NCBI RefSeq assembly: GCF_006717095.1
Contig: NZ_VFQE01000001.1
Span: 930,001 to 994,000, forward strand
Source: Blastococcus colisei
GTDB taxonomy: Bacteria; Actinomycetota; Actinomycetes; Mycobacteriales; Geodermatophilaceae
Direction of reading: 5' to 3'
DNA: 64,000 nt
Under the pieces are notes generated by a model that saw only the letters and a list, made by a program, of their open reading frames with translations, had not been told where the DNA came from and searched no databases. The position numbers and the translations under genes were made by a program. This document shows, in pieces, positions 29,937-40,781 of this stretch (the first letter of the stretch is position 1; the number at the start of each line of letters is the position of its first letter).

Positions 29937-31657
29937 CCGGGCTCCGGGGTGCCGTCGTGCTGATCGTGCTGCTCGCGCTGTCGGCCTGCTCCACGGTGCC
30001 GATGACGTCGTCGACCGTGCAGATCACCCAGGCACCGAGCCGGCCCGCCGAGGTCGTCGGCATCGAGCCGCTTCCGCCGGAACCGGGGGCCACGCCCGAG
30101 GAGGTCGTCCGGTCGTTCATCGACGCGGCGGCGAGCGCCCGGCAGGGCCACCCCGTGGCCGTGGAGCACCTCGCCCCCGAGGCGGCCCGGACCTGGGACG
30201 ACGAGGCCGGTATCACCGTCATCAGCCCGGGCTACGCGACCGTCACCACCGCGGCCGGCGCGGTGGAGGTGACGGCGAACCCGGTGGGAACGATCGACGA
30301 CCGCGGGGTCTTCACCGTCACGACCGGGACCACCTTCACCCGCCAGTTCACCCTCGAGCAGGTGGAGGGCGAGTGGCGCATCACCGACCCTCCCGACGGT
30401 CTGATCATCCTCGAGCCGGACTTCCAGCGGCTCTACGAGGAGTCACCCGCCTACTTCCTCGACCCGACCTACCAGCGCCTGGTGCCCGACCCGCGCTACG
30501 CCATCTCGGGTGACGCGTTGCCCACGGTCGTGGTCGAGCGGCTGATCGCCGGACCCTCCGCCCCGCTGGCCGCCGGGGTGCGCAACGCGTTGGAGGGCGC
30601 CATGTTGCGCAGCGCGGTCACCATCGAGGGCCAGACCGCCGTCGTCGATCTCACCGGGCTCCCCGCCGAGCCGTCGCCGCTGCTCGGCCAGCTCTCCGCG
30701 CAGCTGGTGTGGACGCTGACCCGGCTCGGCAACGTCACCATCCGCTCGGTCGAGGTGCGCATCGACGGAGAGCCGGTCGCCATCGCCGAGGTGCCCGACG
30801 AGCAGACGCCCGAGCACTGGAGCGGCTTCGACCCCGATGCGGTCCCCCTGGAGACGGTCGGCCACTACCTGACCGATGGCGGGCTCCACACGGTCACCAC
30901 CGGCGAGCCGGTCCCCGGCCCCGCCGGTACCGGCGAGTACGGCCTCACCGACGCCGCGGTCTCGATCGACGCCGCCACCGGGCAGCCGACTTTCCTCGTC
31001 GGCGTCCGGCCCGAGGCCGGCGGGGTCACGCTGCTCGCCGGTCCCTACGACGGCGCGCTGGCCCCTGTGCTCAGCGGCTCCCGGTGGAGTTCCCCCTCCG
31101 TGGCGATCACCCGCACGGAGGTCTGGGTGGTGCGGGACGGCACCTCGGTCGTGCGGGTCCAGGCCGGCGGCCCGCCGCAGGCGGTGGCCACGCCGACCCT
31201 CCCCGGGCTGGGGGTGACCGAGGTGCTCGAGCTCTCGCCCGACGGGACGCGCGCGGCGCTGGTCATCGACGGGTCGGGCGACCGCGGCCTCTACATCGGG
31301 ACCGTGGTCCGTGCCGACGACGGCAGTGTCGCGCTGCGGGACTTCCGCACGATCGCGCCGCAGCTGTCGGGGGTCGTCGACGTCGCCTGGCAGGACAGCG
31401 GAACCCTGATGGTGCTCGCCGGTGACGCGCGGGACGGCCGGATCGTGCCCTACGAGGTCGGCGTCGACGGCTGGGGCCTCGCCGAGATCTCCCAGTCGGG
31501 CCTCCCCGACCAGCCCCGGTCGGTCGCCGCCGTTCCCACCCGGCCGCCGCTGGTGGACGCGGGAGGCACGATCTGGCAGCTCACGGGCGGCACCTGGTCC
31601 ACCCTGCTGCGCGGGCAGGAGCCCCTCCCGGGGACGGCGCCGTTCTACCCCCTCTGA
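29933..31657 (+). CDS. lpqB: Lipoprotein LpqB
   Basis: Lipoprotein that interacts with MtrB and modulates MtrA phosphorylation in mycobacteria. The 574-residue precursor starts with a signal peptide and lipobox LALSAC, giving lipidated Cys19. A sporulation/germination GerMN-like domain follows (about 190-320), including ALPTVVVERLIAGPS and VVDLTGLPAEPS. A C-terminal beta-propeller covers the rest. The GTG start overlaps the mtrB stop, so synthesis is coupled. Stop codon marks a dispersed repeat. Confidence 0.94.
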   Translation: MTGLRGAVVLIVLLALSACSTVPMTSSTVQITQAPSRPAEVVGIEPLPPEPGATPEEVVRSFIDAAASARQGHPVAVEHLAPEAARTWDDEAGITVISPGYATVTTAAGAVEVTANPVGTIDDRGVFTVTTGTTFTRQFTLEQVEGEWRITDPPDGLIILEPDFQRLYEESPAYFLDPTYQRLVPDPRYAISGDALPTVVVERLIAGPSAPLAAGVRNALEGAMLRSAVTIEGQTAVVDLTGLPAEPSPLLGQLSAQLVWTLTRLGNVTIRSVEVRIDGEPVAIAEVPDEQTPEHWSGFDPDAVPLETVGHYLTDGGLHTVTTGEPVPGPAGTGEYGLTDAAVSIDAATGQPTFLVGVRPEAGGVTLLAGPYDGALAPVLSGSRWSSPSVAITRTEVWVVRDGTSVVRVQAGGPPQAVATPTLPGLGVTEVLELSPDGTRAALVIDGSGDRGLYIGTVVRADDGSVALRDFRTIAPQLSGVVDVAWQDSGTLMVLAGDARDGRIVPYEVGVDGWGLAEISQSGLPDQPRSVAAVPTRPPLVDAGGTIWQLTGGTWSTLLRGQEPLPGTAPFYPL

Positions 31658-31748
31658 GAAACAGCCCCGTCTCGGGCCCGGCATCCACAGGAGAAGGACC
31701 CGTCCTCCTCAGGCCTCGCAGGCTCGGCCCGAGCCTCGGGACGGGACC
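31655..31748 (+). repeat. Stop-anchored palindromic repeat, copy 3 (after lpqB)
   Basis: Begins at the lpqB TGA with TGAGAAACAGCCCCGTC, then a unit GAGAAGGACCCGTCCTCCTC to CTCGGGACGGGACC. The right end is 1 nt before the TAGGGT box of the next gene. The left unit looks truncated, as if one copy was inserted in another. Confidence 0.7.
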
Positions 31749-31749
31749 A

Positions 31750-31755
31750 TAGGGT
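31750..31755 (+). promoter_or_regulatory. -10 box (TAGGGT), leaderless spacing
   Basis: TAGGGT is exactly 6 nt from the ATG at 31762 of the ComF-like gene. Confidence 0.5.
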
Positions 31756-31761
31756 GCTGGG

Positions 31762-32583
31762 ATGGCCAGGTCGATGCTCGCCGGGATGGGGGCCGCGCTC
31801 GCCGATCTGGTCCTGCCGCGCACCTGCGCCGGGTGCGGGATCCCGGGCGCGATGTTCTGTGCCGGCTGCGCGGAACTGCTGGCCCGGCCCCGGCCGGCCG
31901 CACCGCGACGCGTTCCCTGGGGCTTTCCGCCGACGGCCGCCGCCGGGGCCTACGCCGGACCGGTCCGGCCGGCGGTCCTGGAGTTCAAGGAGCGCGGGCG
32001 GGCCGAGCTGGCCCGGCCGCTCGGCGCAGCGCTCGCCCTGGCCGTCGCGGCGGTCGTCTCCGCCGTCCCCGGGCCGCTGGGGCCGTGGCGCCCGGTGACG
32101 CTCGTGCCGGTGCCGAGTTCCCGGGCGGGCCTGCGCTCGCGCGGCCGGGACCACGTGCGGGAGCTGACGGTGCGGGCGGTCGCGGAGCTGCGAGCGGCCG
32201 GCGTGCCCGCCGCGGAGGCGCGGCTGCTGCGCCGCCGTGGGCACGTGCGGGACTCCGCGGGGCTGTCCGTGGCGCAGCGCCGGGCGAACCTGTCCGGCAC
32301 GTTCCAGCGTGTGGCCACGCGCCCGCCGCCGGCTCCGGGCGCGTTGCTGGTCGTCGTCGACGACGTCGTGACGACCGGCGCCACCCTCACCGAAGCCGCG
32401 GCGGCGCTCGCTGCCGGCCGCCCCGCAGGGGCCACGCCGGTCCTCGCCGCCGTCGTCGCAGCGACCCCCAGGGCCGCCCCCGAGCGTGCTCCGCAGGCCC
32501 ACCTGCACGTTGTCCCGAAGCGGTCCGAGAACGTCTGCCGCGGACCCGGCGACCGACTGTCGGGACCCGACGGGAGGGACTAG
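31762..32583 (+). CDS. ComF family phosphoribosyltransferase-like protein (Rv3242c-like)
   Basis: A 273-residue protein with an N-terminal zinc-binding part (LPRTCAGCGIPGAMFCAGC) and a type I phosphoribosyltransferase domain, including the PRPP loop LLVVVDDVVTTGATLTEA near residue 200. ComF proteins assist DNA uptake in competent bacteria. In actinobacteria, where the gene always sits between lpqB and hpf, the role is unknown. The leaderless-type promoter separates it from lpqB. Its TAG overlaps the TAGCGT box of hpf. Confidence 0.9.
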   Translation: MARSMLAGMGAALADLVLPRTCAGCGIPGAMFCAGCAELLARPRPAAPRRVPWGFPPTAAAGAYAGPVRPAVLEFKERGRAELARPLGAALALAVAAVVSAVPGPLGPWRPVTLVPVPSSRAGLRSRGRDHVRELTVRAVAELRAAGVPAAEARLLRRRGHVRDSAGLSVAQRRANLSGTFQRVATRPPPAPGALLVVVDDVVTTGATLTEAAAALAAGRPAGATPVLAAVVAATPRAAPERAPQAHLHVVPKRSENVCRGPGDRLSGPDGRD

Positions 32584-32622
32584 CGTCGAAGCGACCTACA
32601 ACCGGCTCAACCGGGAGGTCCC

Positions 32623-33306
32623 ATGGAGATCGTGGTCCGAGGTCGCAACGTCGAGGTTCCGGAGCACTACCGCCAGCACGTGGAAGACAAGGTCGGTCAG
32701 CTGGAGCGGTTCGACGCCAAGCTGTCCCGCATCGACGTGGAACTGTTCCACGAGAAGAACCCCCGCCAATCGGCGGCCTGCCAGCGTGTGGAGATCACGC
32801 TGCGCGGCAAGGGCCCCGTCGTCCGCGCCGAAGCCGCAGGCCCCGACTTCTACGCCGCACTCGACATGGCGTGCGCGAAGCTCGACAACCGGCTCCGTCG
32901 CGCCGCCGACCGCCGCCGCGTGCACCACGGCCGGCGCACACCGGCCAGTGTGCGGATCACCGGCAACACGGCCGCGGAGGTCGGCGCCATCGACGCCCTG
33001 GAGCTCGATCGCCAGCTCGCCGAGGGGCCACACGTGACCGACCTCGACGAGCACCTGCCCGGCCGTGTCGTGCGCGAGAAGCACCATCCGGCCACCCCCA
33101 TGACCGTCGACCAGGCCCTGCACGAGATGGAGCTGGTCGGCCACGACTTCTTCCTCTTCCAGTGCGCCGACACCGGGCAGCCGACGGTCGTCTACCGCCG
33201 GCACGCCTACGACTACGGCCTCATCCGGCTGACCGAGGTGCCGCAGAACGGCAGCGGGCCGGCGTCCTCCCGCACGGCCGAGCAGCCGGCCGTCTCCACC
33301 GCCTGA
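32623..33306 (+). CDS. hpf: Ribosome hibernation promoting factor, long form
   Basis: Stabilises inactive 70S or 100S ribosomes in stationary phase or stress. The 227-residue protein has the S30AE N-terminal domain (EIVVRGRNVEVPEHYRQHVE to about residue 105, with the basic helix NRLRRAADRRR). The C-terminal dimerisation domain (about 145-210) has VVREKHHPATPMTVDQALHE and GLIRLTEVP. Upstream are TAGCGT at 32581-32586 and GGGAGG before the ATG, so unlike many neighbours it has a leader and RBS. Confidence 0.95.
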   Translation: MEIVVRGRNVEVPEHYRQHVEDKVGQLERFDAKLSRIDVELFHEKNPRQSAACQRVEITLRGKGPVVRAEAAGPDFYAALDMACAKLDNRLRRAADRRRVHHGRRTPASVRITGNTAAEVGAIDALELDRQLAEGPHVTDLDEHLPGRVVREKHHPATPMTVDQALHEMELVGHDFFLFQCADTGQPTVVYRRHAYDYGLIRLTEVPQNGSGPASSRTAEQPAVSTA

Positions 33307-33402
33307 CGCGCCCGTCCCTGGAGTCGATCATCGTCTGCATGCACGACGAGCGGCAGGACACGCCGCAGGATCGAGCAGGTGGACGATGATCCACTCCGGG
33401 GG

Positions 33403-33900
33403 TCAGGCGCTCTGTCGCCCGAACAGGACGGCGTCGGCCGTCCGGCGGTCGCGGTAGTCCAGACAGCGCCGGACGATGCCCTCCTCCTCGAACCCCGCCC
33501 GTCGGGCCACCGACAGCGGGGCGGTGTTGGCCACGTCGACGAAGAGGTGCACCCGGGCGGCGCCGTGCGCGAAGGCCCACTCGACGAGATCACCCGCCGC
33601 CTCGGCCGCGTAGCCCTTGCCGCGGGCCCAGTGCGCCGTCCAGTAGCCGATCTCCGGTCCCAGGCGGCCGGCCGTCAGCGCGTGCATGCCGCAGGAGCCG
33701 ACGAGGTCTCCATCGGCTTCCACCACGCAGCCCAGGTCGGTGCCGCCGGCTCGGGCGCGCGGCGCGACACCGGTGACGTACTCGACGGCGGCCTCGCGGG
33801 TGTAGGGCGAGGGCAGCGCACTGAGCCACCGCGTGATCTCCGGGTCCGGGCAGGCACGGAAGACCGCGTCCACGTCGTCCACCCGGTAGGGACGCAGCAC
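33403..33900 (-). CDS. GNAT family N-acetyltransferase (RimJ/RimL-like)
   Basis: A 165-residue acetyltransferase. [41 protein letters not shown] (acetyl-CoA P-loop) and [21 protein letters not shown] match the ribosomal-protein acetyltransferase branch. The substrate is unknown. The usable start is GTG 33900, but TDRL directly upstream is the usual start of these proteins, and the codon that should be Met is CGC. A palindromic repeat copy ends just before it, so the native start was probably lost. Confidence 0.85.
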   Translation of the reverse strand: MLRPYRVDDVDAVFRACPDPEITRWLSALPSPYTREAAVEYVTGVAPRARAGGTDLGCVVEADGDLVGSCGMHALTAGRLGPEIGYWTAHWARGKGYAAEAAGDLVEWAFAHGAARVHLFVDVANTAPLSVARRAGFEEEGIVRRCLDYRDRRTADAVLFGRQSA

Positions 33901-33914
33901 GAGCCGGTCGGTGC

Positions 33915-33974
33915 GGCCCCGTCCCGGGTCCCACCGCGAGCTCGCGAGTGGTGGGGAGGACGGGGTGTTTCTCA
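33915..33974 (-). repeat. Stop-anchored palindromic repeat, copy 4 (between PPOX and GNAT genes)
   Basis: On the minus strand it starts with the PPOX-gene TGA (TGAGAAACACCCCGTCC) and ends GGGACGGGGCC. The centre CGCGAGCTCGCG is a perfect palindrome, making this the most symmetric copy and able to fold into one long hairpin. Confidence 0.8.
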
Positions 33975-34364
33975 GGCGTTGCCCAGAACCCTGTCGACCG
34001 AGATCTCGAGGACGACGCGGGCCGGGTTCTCGCGGGGCTGCCGGTAGCGCCGGGCGTAGCGCTGCACGGCGTCGGCGACCGCGGCCGCGTCGTCGCGGAC
34101 CACCGCCGTCCCCTCGAGGGTGATCCAGCGCCGGCCGTCGACCTGGCAGACGGCGACCCGCTGCTGTCCGGTGCGCACGTGCCGGGCCTTCGCCGACGTG
34201 CCGGAGGTGATCACCCGTGCGGTGGCCGTCGGGACGTCGTACGTGACGCCGACCGGGACCACGTGCGGGCTGCCGTCGGCGCGCAGCGTGGTGAGGGTCG
34301 CCAGGTGCCGTTCGGTCAGCAGGTCGAGCAGGCCGGCGTCGAGGTCATGGGGATCGTGGGGCAC
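33972..34364 (-). CDS. PPOX-class F420-dependent oxidoreductase-like protein
   Basis: A 130-residue split-barrel protein of the pyridoxamine-oxidase-like FDOR group: [29 protein letters not shown], then [14 protein letters not shown] and [15 protein letters not shown]. In actinobacteria these small proteins commonly bind F420 or heme or FMN. F420 is likely because this chromosome makes it (cofD, fbiB). Substrate unknown. GTG start with a TAGCCT box 6 nt upstream; the promoter region is shared divergently with secA. Confidence 0.8.
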   Translation of the reverse strand: MPHDPHDLDAGLLDLLTERHLATLTTLRADGSPHVVPVGVTYDVPTATARVITSGTSAKARHVRTGQQRVAVCQVDGRRWITLEGTAVVRDDAAAVADAVQRYARRYRQPRENPARVVLEISVDRVLGNA

Positions 34365-34370
34365 GCGGGA

Positions 34371-34376
34371 AGGCTA
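34371..34376 (-). promoter_or_regulatory. -10 box (TAGCCT), leaderless spacing, PPOX gene
   Basis: On the minus strand TAGCCT is followed by 6 nt and the GTG at 34364. Confidence 0.5.
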
Positions 34377-34424
34377 CGGAGCGGGTGCTGTGCCGTACTG
34401 GCTGATCCGAGCGCGCACGCCGCC

Positions 34425-34430
34425 TACGCT
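34425..34430 (+). promoter_or_regulatory. -10 box of secA (TACGCT), leaderless spacing
   Basis: TACGCT is 6 nt before the GTG at 34437, which decides the secA start between two adjacent GTG codons. Confidence 0.5.
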
Positions 34431-34436
34431 GGGGTC

Positions 34437-37445
<3,009 letters not shown>

Positions 37446-37457
37446 ACCGCATCCGCA

Positions 37458-37492
37458 CAGCGCCCCCGTCGAGCACCTCGGCGGGGGCGCTG
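37458..37492. terminator. Terminator between secA and the Rv3235-like gene
   Basis: Perfect 11-nt arms CAGCGCCCCCG (37458-37468) and 37482-37492 around a 13-nt loop, placed 12 nt after the secA stop and before the convergent gene. Likely bidirectional. Confidence 0.7.
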
Positions 37493-37503
37493 TCGTTCCC
37501 GGT

Positions 37504-38061
37504 TCAGCCGATCTGCAGGGCGGTGCACCGCCAGCGGCCGTCGATGCCCTCCAGCCGGGCGGCGACGGCGTGGGCCCGTCCGGCCCGCCGGGCGACGGCG
37601 CTGATCTCCGCGACGCCGTCGACCGGTTCGCTGACGTGGACGGGACCCACGAGCAGCGGACCGGTGCCCTCGGTGCACCACCGCGGGCGCCGGCCCTGGA
37701 TCAGGGCGGTGAAGACCGCGAGCGAGGTCATCGCCTGCACCTGGGTGAGCGGTCGGTGTCCCGCCAGTGCCTCGAGGGTGCACGTGACCAGGCGACGTCC
37801 GGTCACCCGGGCGTCCGGGAGCTCGGCGCGCACCGACCAGGACGGGCCGAAATCGTCGTCCGGTCGTCCCACCGTGCGGGCGGCGAGGGGCCGGGGCCCC
37901 GGGCGGTGTGCGGGCCGGGGCGCGGTGACGCCCGGCAGCACGAGCCGCAGCGGCAACCGCTCGTCGTCCAGAGGTGGTTGCGGCGTGGGGACGACGACCA
38001 GCCGCAGAGGCGGCCGTGCGGCCAGGGGGGACGGCTCGGGTGCGCGGGTGGAGGCGGTCAT
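37504..38061 (-). CDS. Rv3235 family protein (DUF6459-like)
   Basis: A 185-residue protein with a Pro/Arg-rich N-terminal half. The compact C-terminal domain has RLVTCTLEALAGHRPLTQVQ, RPRWCTEGTGP and WRCTALQIG, the pattern of the actinobacterial Rv3235/DUF6459 family (function unknown). I place the start at ATG 38061; a longer frame to 38205 overlaps the LysM gene in another frame. Neighbouring LysM and HTH genes are a recurrent set beside secA in actinobacteria. Confidence 0.78.
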   Translation of the reverse strand: MTASTRAPEPSPLAARPPLRLVVVPTPQPPLDDERLPLRLVLPGVTAPRPAHRPGPRPLAARTVGRPDDDFGPSWSVRAELPDARVTGRRLVTCTLEALAGHRPLTQVQAMTSLAVFTALIQGRRPRWCTEGTGPLLVGPVHVSEPVDGVAEISAVARRAGRAHAVAARLEGIDGRWRCTALQIG

Positions 38062-38113
38062 CGGGTAACTCCGGGGATCGTCGGTCGGTCGAGGGGCGCG
38101 GGTGGACGGGGGC

Positions 38114-38815
38114 TCATGTCGACTCCGGCGGGCGCAGCACCTGGCCGGGCAGCAGGCGGTCGGGGTCGGGACCGATGACGTCGGCATTCGCCGCCCACCA
38201 GGCATGCACCGCCCGGGCGGTCTCGCCGTCCGTCGGCGGCATCCCCGCCCGTTCGAGCAGGCGGGCCTCCGCGATGTGCCAGAGGCAGTCGCCGCGGACG
38301 ACGACGTGTGATCCCCGCTCCGGGGCGGCGGGTTGCTCCGCAGGCCAATCGGGCACCGACGTGGGCGCAGGTGCGGCGGCCGGAACCGCCGCGGCGGGCC
38401 AGTCGGGTACGCCCACGGCCGGTGCGGCGGCCGCTGCCGCAGGGGCCGTGACGGTGACCGCCACTCCGGCGATCGGGGCTGCTACACCGAGGCCGAGACC
38501 CAGGAGCAGGCCGGCGCTGCGTCGCGCGCCGGCCGGCAGGAGCACCTGGGTGGCCAGCCGGGCGGCAGTGCCGAGCAGGCCGGGGAGGACCGAGGCGGCA
38601 GTGAGCCCGAGCCCCAGGACGCCCCAGGCCCACACGGCCCAGGCGAGCAGTCCCGCCGCAGCGATGACCAGAGCATCGGGCCCCGCGGTGTCGACCGTCC
38701 GCTGAGGGGCGGCCAGGGTGCCGGTCATCTCATCGACCCCGGGGGTCAGCCCGGCGAGCGCTGTGGCGATGAGGGCCATCGCAGCTGCGGTGAGCGCCAG
38801 TCTGCGGACGGACAC
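38114..38815 (-). CDS. LysM-domain membrane protein
   Basis: A 233-residue protein with a signal-like first helix (LALTAAAMALIATALAGL), a second membrane segment (DALVIAAAGLLAWAVWAWGVLG), a third (SAGLLLGLGLGVAAPIAGVA), an Ala/Pro-rich linker and a C-terminal LysM-like module (VVVRGDCLWHIAEARLL to LLPGQVLRPP). LysM binds peptidoglycan, so the tail probably reaches the wall. GTG start with GAGAGGAGG upstream and a TAGTCT box at 38844-38849. It precedes the Rv3235-like gene on the same strand. Confidence 0.85.
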   Translation of the reverse strand: MSVRRLALTAAAMALIATALAGLTPGVDEMTGTLAAPQRTVDTAGPDALVIAAAGLLAWAVWAWGVLGLGLTAASVLPGLLGTAARLATQVLLPAGARRSAGLLLGLGLGVAAPIAGVAVTVTAPAAAAAAPAVGVPDWPAAAVPAAAPAPTSVPDWPAEQPAAPERGSHVVVRGDCLWHIAEARLLERAGMPPTDGETARAVHAWWAANADVIGPDPDRLLPGQVLRPPEST

Positions 38816-38843
38816 GGCACGCCTCCTCTCGTTGGTGGATGCA

Positions 38844-38849
38844 GACTAG
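38844..38849 (-). promoter_or_regulatory. -10 box of the LysM gene (TAGTCT)
   Basis: On the minus strand TAGTCT lies about 28 nt before the GTG at 38815, with a strong RBS in between. The AAATGCA repeats overlap its -35 region. Confidence 0.45.
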
Positions 38850-38857
38850 GACAAGCA

Positions 38858-38874
38858 AATGCATGTAAATGCAA
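38858..38874. promoter_or_regulatory. AAATGCA direct repeats, putative operator
   Basis: Two copies of AAATGCA (38858-38864 and 38868-38874) with a 10-bp period, on the same face of the helix, in an AT-rich patch. They sit between the -10 of the LysM gene and the start of the divergent gene. The HTH protein gene at 39.5 kb is a candidate binder, but that is a guess. Confidence 0.4.
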
Positions 38875-38913
38875 GTATCCACAGAGATCTAGGGTTGAGT
38901 CACGGAGGTGGCG

Positions 38914-39483
38914 ATGCGCTGGCAGCAGCTGTTCGACGACTTGCAGTCGCAGTTCGAGGCAGAGGAGGCGGCCGCCGCACGGGCCGAGTCGGCGTCCAGG
39001 ACGCGGGCCGAGGTCGGTGCGGTGCGGCTGGCCGAGCGACTGGGTGGCGCCCTGGGCTTCCCGCTCGTCCTCGGGGTCCGTGGCGCCGGTCAGGTCGCGG
39101 GCACCCTCGTCGACCGGGGGCCGGACTGGCTGCTGCTGGAGGACGAGCAGGGGCGGGAGCAGTTGGTGGCGCTGGCCGCGGTCCGCACCGTGTCAGGGCT
39201 GGGCCGGCGCACGGCCGTCCCCGAACCCGCCGAAGGGGTCCGCGCTCGCCTGGACCTGCGCTGGGCGCTACGGGGACTGGCGCGCGACCGCAGCTCCGTC
39301 CACCTCGTCCTCGACGACGGCGCGGCGGTGACCGGCACGGTGGACCGCGTCGGAGCGGACTACGTGGAGCTGGCCGAACACCCCGCGGACGCGCCGCGTC
39401 GCACCGAATCGGTGCAGGGCGTGCGGGCCGTGGTCATCGGTGCCGTCGCGGTCGTCCGGACGCTGGTGCCCGGACTCGGCTGA
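38914..39483 (+). CDS. Conserved hypothetical protein
   Basis: A 189-residue soluble protein beginning MRWQQLFDDLQSQFEAEEAA, a charged helix. Two similar beta-rich segments follow (VAGTLVDRGPDWLLLEDEQG and VTGTVDRVGADYVELAEHP), suggesting an internal duplication of an Sm/SH3-like strand pattern. No known function. The ATG at 38914 is set by GGAGG with 5-nt spacing; a GTG at 38908 overlaps that site and is unlikely. Found beside the HTH gene and LysM gene in the same arrangement in related actinobacteria as far as I recall. Confidence 0.7.
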   Translation: MRWQQLFDDLQSQFEAEEAAAARAESASRTRAEVGAVRLAERLGGALGFPLVLGVRGAGQVAGTLVDRGPDWLLLEDEQGREQLVALAAVRTVSGLGRRTAVPEPAEGVRARLDLRWALRGLARDRSSVHLVLDDGAAVTGTVDRVGADYVELAEHPADAPRRTESVQGVRAVVIGAVAVVRTLVPGLG

Positions 39484-39526
39484 GCGCGGTCGCAGTGATC
39501 GGCGGCCGGCGCCGGGAGTGCGCGGA

Positions 39527-39784
39527 TCAAGCGCGGGAGGAACCGCCGCTGGAGACTTCGCGCTCGGCCGCCGGTTCCTCGGCGGGGACCGTGCCGGCGC
39601 GAGCCTCGGCGTACTTCTGCTGGATGAAGCGCTCGAGCTCGTCGACCTCGACGCGCCACTGACCGCGGCCGCCGATCTGGATGGCGATCAGTTCCTTTCG
39701 GCGGACCAGGGCGTAGGCCTGGGACCACGAGACGTTGAGGGTCTCCGCGACGTCGTCGAGGGTCAGGAAGCGGGGCGTGGGCAT
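39527..39784 (-). CDS. Small helix-turn-helix (excisionase-like) DNA-binding protein
   Basis: An 85-residue MerR/excisionase-type winged helix: RFLTLDDVAETLNVSWSQAY is the HTH, ALVRRKELIAIQIGGRGQWR the wing, and VEVDELERFIQQKY the following helix. The tail is Ala/Glu-rich. Members of this type include BldC-like regulators, but the sequence is not BldC itself. Standing alone, not beside an integrase, it is more likely a chromosomal regulator than an excisionase. Confidence 0.85.
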   Translation of the reverse strand: MPTPRFLTLDDVAETLNVSWSQAYALVRRKELIAIQIGGRGQWRVEVDELERFIQQKYAEARAGTVPAEEPAAEREVSSGGSSRA

Positions 39785-39995
39785 CGGTCTCTCCGTCCGG
39801 TCGCGGTCAGTCTGTCAGCCCGTCCGGGGACACATGGCGGTTCTCCACACCCGAACGTGTGGATGACGAGTGCGCGCCATCGCACGTATGACGCATCATC
39901 TGCACTCGAACGCCGTCATGCCTGGCTTCAGGCACGCGACACGCCCTGTCGCCGGCGTCTGTGCACCGGTCGGTGCTGGAAGAGGTGAACGTGCT

Positions 39996-40781
39996 GTGAC
40001 CGCCGTCCGGCCGTCGGCCGCCCCGCCCCCCGCGGTGGACGCGGCCCCCGGTCCGGCTCCGAGACGGGTACGCCCGCCGCGCTGGCTGGACCTCCGGCTC
40101 GTGCTCGGCGTCCTGCTCGTGCTCGCGTCGGTGCTGCTCGGCGCGCGGATCGTCAGCTCGGCCGACGCGACCGTCCCGGTCTGGGCGGTCGCCGAAGACC
40201 TCGCCGCCGGGACGGAGTTGAGCCCCGAGGACCTCGTCGCGGTCGACGTCCGGCTGGACGAGGCCGGCGGCGCATACCTGTCCACGGGCACCCGCCCCGC
40301 AGGCCGCACGCTGGGCCGCGCGGTGCGCGAGGGAGAGCTGCTGCCTCGTTCGGCGCTGGAGGAGAGCGACGACCTCGTCCAGCTGGCGCTGCCCGTGCAG
40401 TCGGGCTACGTGCCTCCCGGTCTGCAGCGGGGGCAGCTGGTCGACGTCTACGCGGTGGCCGATCCGGCTGCCGGCGCCACGGCGGTCGCCGACGGCAGCG
40501 TCACGCTCGTGGTCGCGCGCGCTCCCGTGCAGGCGCTCTCCGGACGCTCGGAGGGCGTGCTGTCCACGCCGACGACGGCGGTGCAGGTCGTCGTCGCGGT
40601 GCCGGCGGACGACGCGGCAGACGTGCTCGCGGCCATCGCCGGGCGCCCGCTGGTCGTCGTCGTCCACGAGTCGGTGGACGTCGACGAGGTCGACGCGGGC
40701 ACGGTCGGGTCGCGTGCGGCCATCGGAGGAGCTCCCGCGGCGGGGGCGACGACGTCGGCGCCGGCAGGGCCGGCCGGCTGA
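39996..40781 (+). CDS. SAF-domain membrane protein, CpaB/RcpC-like
   Basis: A 261-residue protein with one N-terminal membrane helix (LDLRLVLGVLLVLASVLLGARIV) and an outer SAF domain (VWAVAEDLAAGTELSPEDLVAVDV, LPRSALEESDD, GYVPPGLQRGQLVDVYAV), as in CpaB of Flp/Tad pilus systems and in flagellar P-ring chaperones. I chose GTG 39996 because GGAAGAGG lies just upstream; the frame is open to 39870. It overlaps the next gene by one base (TGATG). No pilin, CpaF or TadBC is nearby. Confidence 0.8.
   Translation: MTAVRPSAAPPPAVDAAPGPAPRRVRPPRWLDLRLVLGVLLVLASVLLGARIVSSADATVPVWAVAEDLAAGTELSPEDLVAVDVRLDEAGGAYLSTGTRPAGRTLGRAVREGELLPRSALEESDDLVQLALPVQSGYVPPGLQRGQLVDVYAVADPAAGATAVADGSVTLVVARAPVQALSGRSEGVLSTPTTAVQVVVAVPADDAADVLAAIAGRPLVVVVHESVDVDEVDAGTVGSRAAIGGAPAAGATTSAPAGPAG

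Noticed and set aside
33948-34436. A 163-codon N-terminal extension of SecA
   Set aside because: It overlaps the PPOX gene on the other strand, lacks SecA homology, and the promoter box at 34425 lies within it.
39527-39784. Excisionase of an integrated element
   Set aside because: No integrase, attachment repeats or phage genes around it; the gene set is chromosomal.
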